Assembly (NCBI GenBank): GCA_963971425.1
Contig: OZ020518.1
Location: 29,394,770-29,458,769 of the forward strand
From: Bryoerythrophyllum caledonicum
Taxonomy: Eukaryota; Streptophyta; Bryopsida; Pottiales; Pottiaceae
Reading direction: 5' to 3'
Length of the DNA stretch: 64,000 bases
The notes beneath the pieces are model-generated. The model saw only the letters and a program-made list of their open reading frames with translations. It was not told where the DNA came from and ran no database searches. The first letter of the stretch is position 1; every line of letters starts with the position of its first letter. Shown piece by piece: positions 61,370 through 64,000 of the stretch. Both the position numbers and the translations under genes were made by a program.

Positions 61370-63794
61370 CTTAACATTTGAAAGAGCTTTCAAAACCTTT
61401 ATATTTAGTTAAACTCAAGACTTTGAACATGTTTAACACATCAACCATTTCAAAAGATCCTTTAGCTCATTAAACCTCTAACCCTAATTCTTCATTGAAC
61501 ATAAACCTCAAACCCAAAATTTTCAGTGAACATAAACGTCAAATCCTAATGCTTCAATGATGATAAACCTTAAACCCTAATCCTTCAGTATACATAGGCC
61601 TCAAATCCGAATCATTTGGTGATTATAAACCTCAAAACCCTAATCCTGTAGTAAAAATAAACCTCATATCCCAATCCTTTTGTAAATATAAACCTTAAAC
61701 TTTAATCCTTTTGTGAACATAAATCTCAATTTACCTCAATCCTTCAATGAGGCTCCATGATTGGTTTCCTTCTTTATAATCCTTCAAAATTGCAACCAAT
61801 AGGATGTTTCTTATATGAATAATGCTCATCATTAGCAAAGACCTTCACCTCAAACCCTCATTTCTTTTCAATTCCACATCGCATCGCAGATCCTTGTCTC
61901 CAAGATCGATCGATCAAAGAAACGCAAAATCTTATCTCTTTTAAACTCCTCTCTTATCCCCTAACCCTTTAAGGCCTAATGTCCATTTTGGGGTTGTTTC
62001 AGTACGATAATCTCAATATCAAATGCTACATGCCATCTCCATGAAAAAATCTACTACAATGTAGAGGTGGATTAGAGATATGAGCATCTATTGAGACCAT
62101 TGCCACGAAATCGGTTGAAGCATTCATGAGCTTCACTGATTTTCGTGAAGTGGGGTCGCAATGAAATGTACCACTTCTGCAAATGTTGATCTGCATAATC
62201 TATTACTCTTGTAGATTTGTACTAGCAAGAAAAGCTCATCGACCTTAAATGGTTAACCCTTAATTGCCAAAAGGTGCCACTGGTAGCCATAATATTCTAC
62301 ATGTATGGTGTCGTATTTGAATATGATAAGGTTTACATCATGATATGACCTCCAAATGAAAGATGTTAGTTGTAGAATCTATAATATGAAGGTGTAAGTC
62401 TTGCTAAACTTCAATATATTTTTGTAGCCTACAGAGTTAAATACATGCTTGTATAGACGGTTCCCGCCTGACGTTTATTCCTTAAACATCAAAAGGTGCC
62501 CTTGGTGGCCACAGTATTCTACACATATAATGTTGTATTTGAGCATGATAAGGTTGAGATATTGAAATGACCTCCAAATGAATGATGTTAGTAGAAGAAT
62601 TTTCAATCCAAATGTATAAGTCTTGCTTAGACTTTAGTATTTTTTTTATGTTCTACAAAGCAAAATATGTCCCGTATATACGGTTCTCAACTAACATTTA
62701 ACCCTTTACCACCCCAAAAGCGTGAACTGTGACTCCGGAGGTGCTAAAACTCAATTTGCATGGAATCCATGAGGAATTAGGCTTAGAGATACAAGGTTCA
62801 GATTTGCGCACACACTACATGAACACTCTCCAACAATCAAATCATGATTTCGATTTATAGAACTCTTGGAAAAGCAAGGAATACAACACAAAATACATCA
62901 AATACACTAAAATTGCAATGAATATAGTGAATACTATGCCACATACTATGATGTATTTCACACACATGCACATTGATTTTGGTCTTAAATTTTGATTAAA
63001 CTCCGTCTTTAAGACATTTTTCATTGTTCTGTGATTGTTGATCTCTCTCCCCACATACAAAACTTCCGCTTTGATTCGTATAAGGTTGAAACAATTTTTG
63101 TATACAATCAAGTAGAAAAAAACAAAAAAATGAGCAATATTTGTGTATAAATATTTTCTTCACATATGATATGTCAATGCAAAGTTATCAACCTAGTGCA
63201 CATGTGAACTACTCTTATTCAAAGTAAAAAAATTCTTGCAAGAATCTATTGATGGTTAAAGTAGTAAACCCACCCGAAATCCACAGTTTTGACAACCAAT
63301 AATATACGGTAACTTTAGTTAGTTCCATCAACCTTGGGATGTTGTGCAAAGTGTTCTCAAAGTTTAGGTCATGGTGTAAGTTCAATTTTGTAAGGTTAAA
63401 TATAATATATTAGTATTAGGCATTGTAATTCCATTAGATCCAGTTAAAAGAATTTTTTTTGGGTAGGAATCTTGGTATTTTTAAAAACATAGCTAGGTAG
63501 TAAAGACCAAGGAGAATTGACCCCCTCGCTCGTCCTTATCCGAGGTGGGCCCCGTCTTATTTGAATGGGGTCATTTTTTTGGCCCTCTTAATTTAGAGGG
63601 TCTAGAGGCTTTTTTGGATTTTTTTTTGACAAATTTAGGGGCTACGCTCATTGTTTATCCTAGAAAACCTTCCTTGCTATAAATAGGTCCCCATCCAAAA
63701 ACAAAATAGGGGCTAGGTTTGGCCCCACCACCTCGTGGCCTCCTCGGGTAAGGACGAGCAAGGGGGTCAATTCTCCCTGGCCGGTGGTAAAGGG
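61370..63794. repeat. Composite repeat, copy 2
   Basis: Direct, diverged duplicate of 56801-58745 with the same order of landmarks: AACCCTAAT-type 30-bp repeats at 61470-61750, the TTA(T/A)CCCCTAACCC boundary near 61957, the unit from TTAACCCTTAATTGCC near 62255, and the MITE from TTAA at 62698. Its last unit is longer than in copy 1 because of extra sequence at 63320-63780. Confidence 0.8.
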
Positions 63795-63798
63795 TTAA
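62698..63798. mobile_element. TTAA-type MITE, longer copy with a nested MITE
   Basis: TTAA at 62698-62701 and 63795-63798 enclose termini CCCTTTACCACC on both strands. Homologous to 58064-58745, but it retains an internal segment lost from copy 1 and carries a 270-bp insertion. Confidence 0.75.
63511..63775. mobile_element. Short MITE with 30-bp or longer inverted repeats
   Basis: GGAGAATTGACCCCCTCGCT at the left matches the reverse complement of the right end (GGAGAATTGACCCCCTTGCT), continuing through CGTCCTTA and CCGAGG with single mismatches. No target duplication could be fixed. Confidence 0.8.
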
Positions 63799-64000
63799 CC
63801 CTTAACCTTTTACCACTCATGACGTGTTTCCGGAAAACCAAGAGTTCTGCTAATTTTTTTCTTTGAACCAGATTTGATTGAAATGCAATGCCTAATATTT
63901 TTATCTAGCCTTATAAAATTGAACTTAACCCATGACCTAAACTTTGGCAAAATTTTCCACGACATCCAACGATTAATGGAATAGTTGATAGTGTTTAAAG
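63799..64000 (-). repeat. Start of an inverted copy of the TTAA MITE, cut by the window edge
   Basis: From CCTTTTACCAC at 63806 to the edge, the reverse complement matches the distal part of the neighbouring MITE (63310-63507), including AAAGTTTAGGTCATGG. Two copies therefore stand tail to tail. Confidence 0.75.

Overview
The window looks like nuclear DNA of a land plant, probably a non-flowering one (bryophyte-like). This rests on a plant-type RS2Z SR splicing factor, receptor-like-kinase-type catalytic domains with many small GT-AG introns, telo-box leaders (AAACCCTAA) and very heavy layered transposon content. The species cannot be fixed from the sequence.

Left part (1-39.7 kb) is a nest of mobile elements. 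The key structure is a 29.5-kb DNA transposon (3997-33533) with perfect 31-bp terminal inverted repeats and an AATA target duplication. It splits an old LINE (LINE-A) whose halves lie at about 657-3996 and from 33538 rightwards. Its left end carries a broken DUF7869 gene (4553-7674, minus), a candidate RNase-H-fold transposase. Its right end carries a broken gene with a ParB/sulfiredoxin-like DGQH motif (28961-32941, plus). Two younger insertions sit inside it: a 7.85-kb element with an 8-bp target duplication (7890-15738), holding degenerate BTB fragments and a palindromic 64-bp satellite, and a nearly intact LINE (LINE-B, about 19.3-28.9 kb). Without these, the host element would be about 12 kb. 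A third copy of its terminus at 39621-39672 suggests that LINE-A itself landed in an older member of the same family. The LINE family encodes a coiled-coil ORF1 and a very large ORF2 (endonuclease, reverse transcriptase, RNase H) whose N-terminus carries 2A-like DIETNPGP ribosome-skipping motifs, tandemly duplicated in LINE-B.

Right part (42-60 kb) is genic. At 42000-47693, twelve phase-compatible exons join a TKL/MLKL-like kinase to two tandem RLK-type kinase domains, predicting a 1,224-residue triple-kinase protein with no membrane segment. Next come an RS2Z-type SR splicing factor (50752-53673, minus, six exons, one GC-AG intron), a small mitochondrial-type protein (54726-55202), a lipid phosphate phosphatase fragment cut off by a repeat (56289-56800), and a small gene with a C2HC zinc finger (59241-59645).

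The last 7 kb holds a diverged direct duplication of about 1.9 kb (56.8-58.7 and 61.4-63.8 kb) built of TTAA-bounded MITE-like units, plus a 270-bp MITE and the start of an inverted copy at the right edge. Many transposon reading frames carry stops that fit C-to-T decay (CAG or CAA to TAG or TAA, CGA to TGA), as expected of long-methylated plant transposons.
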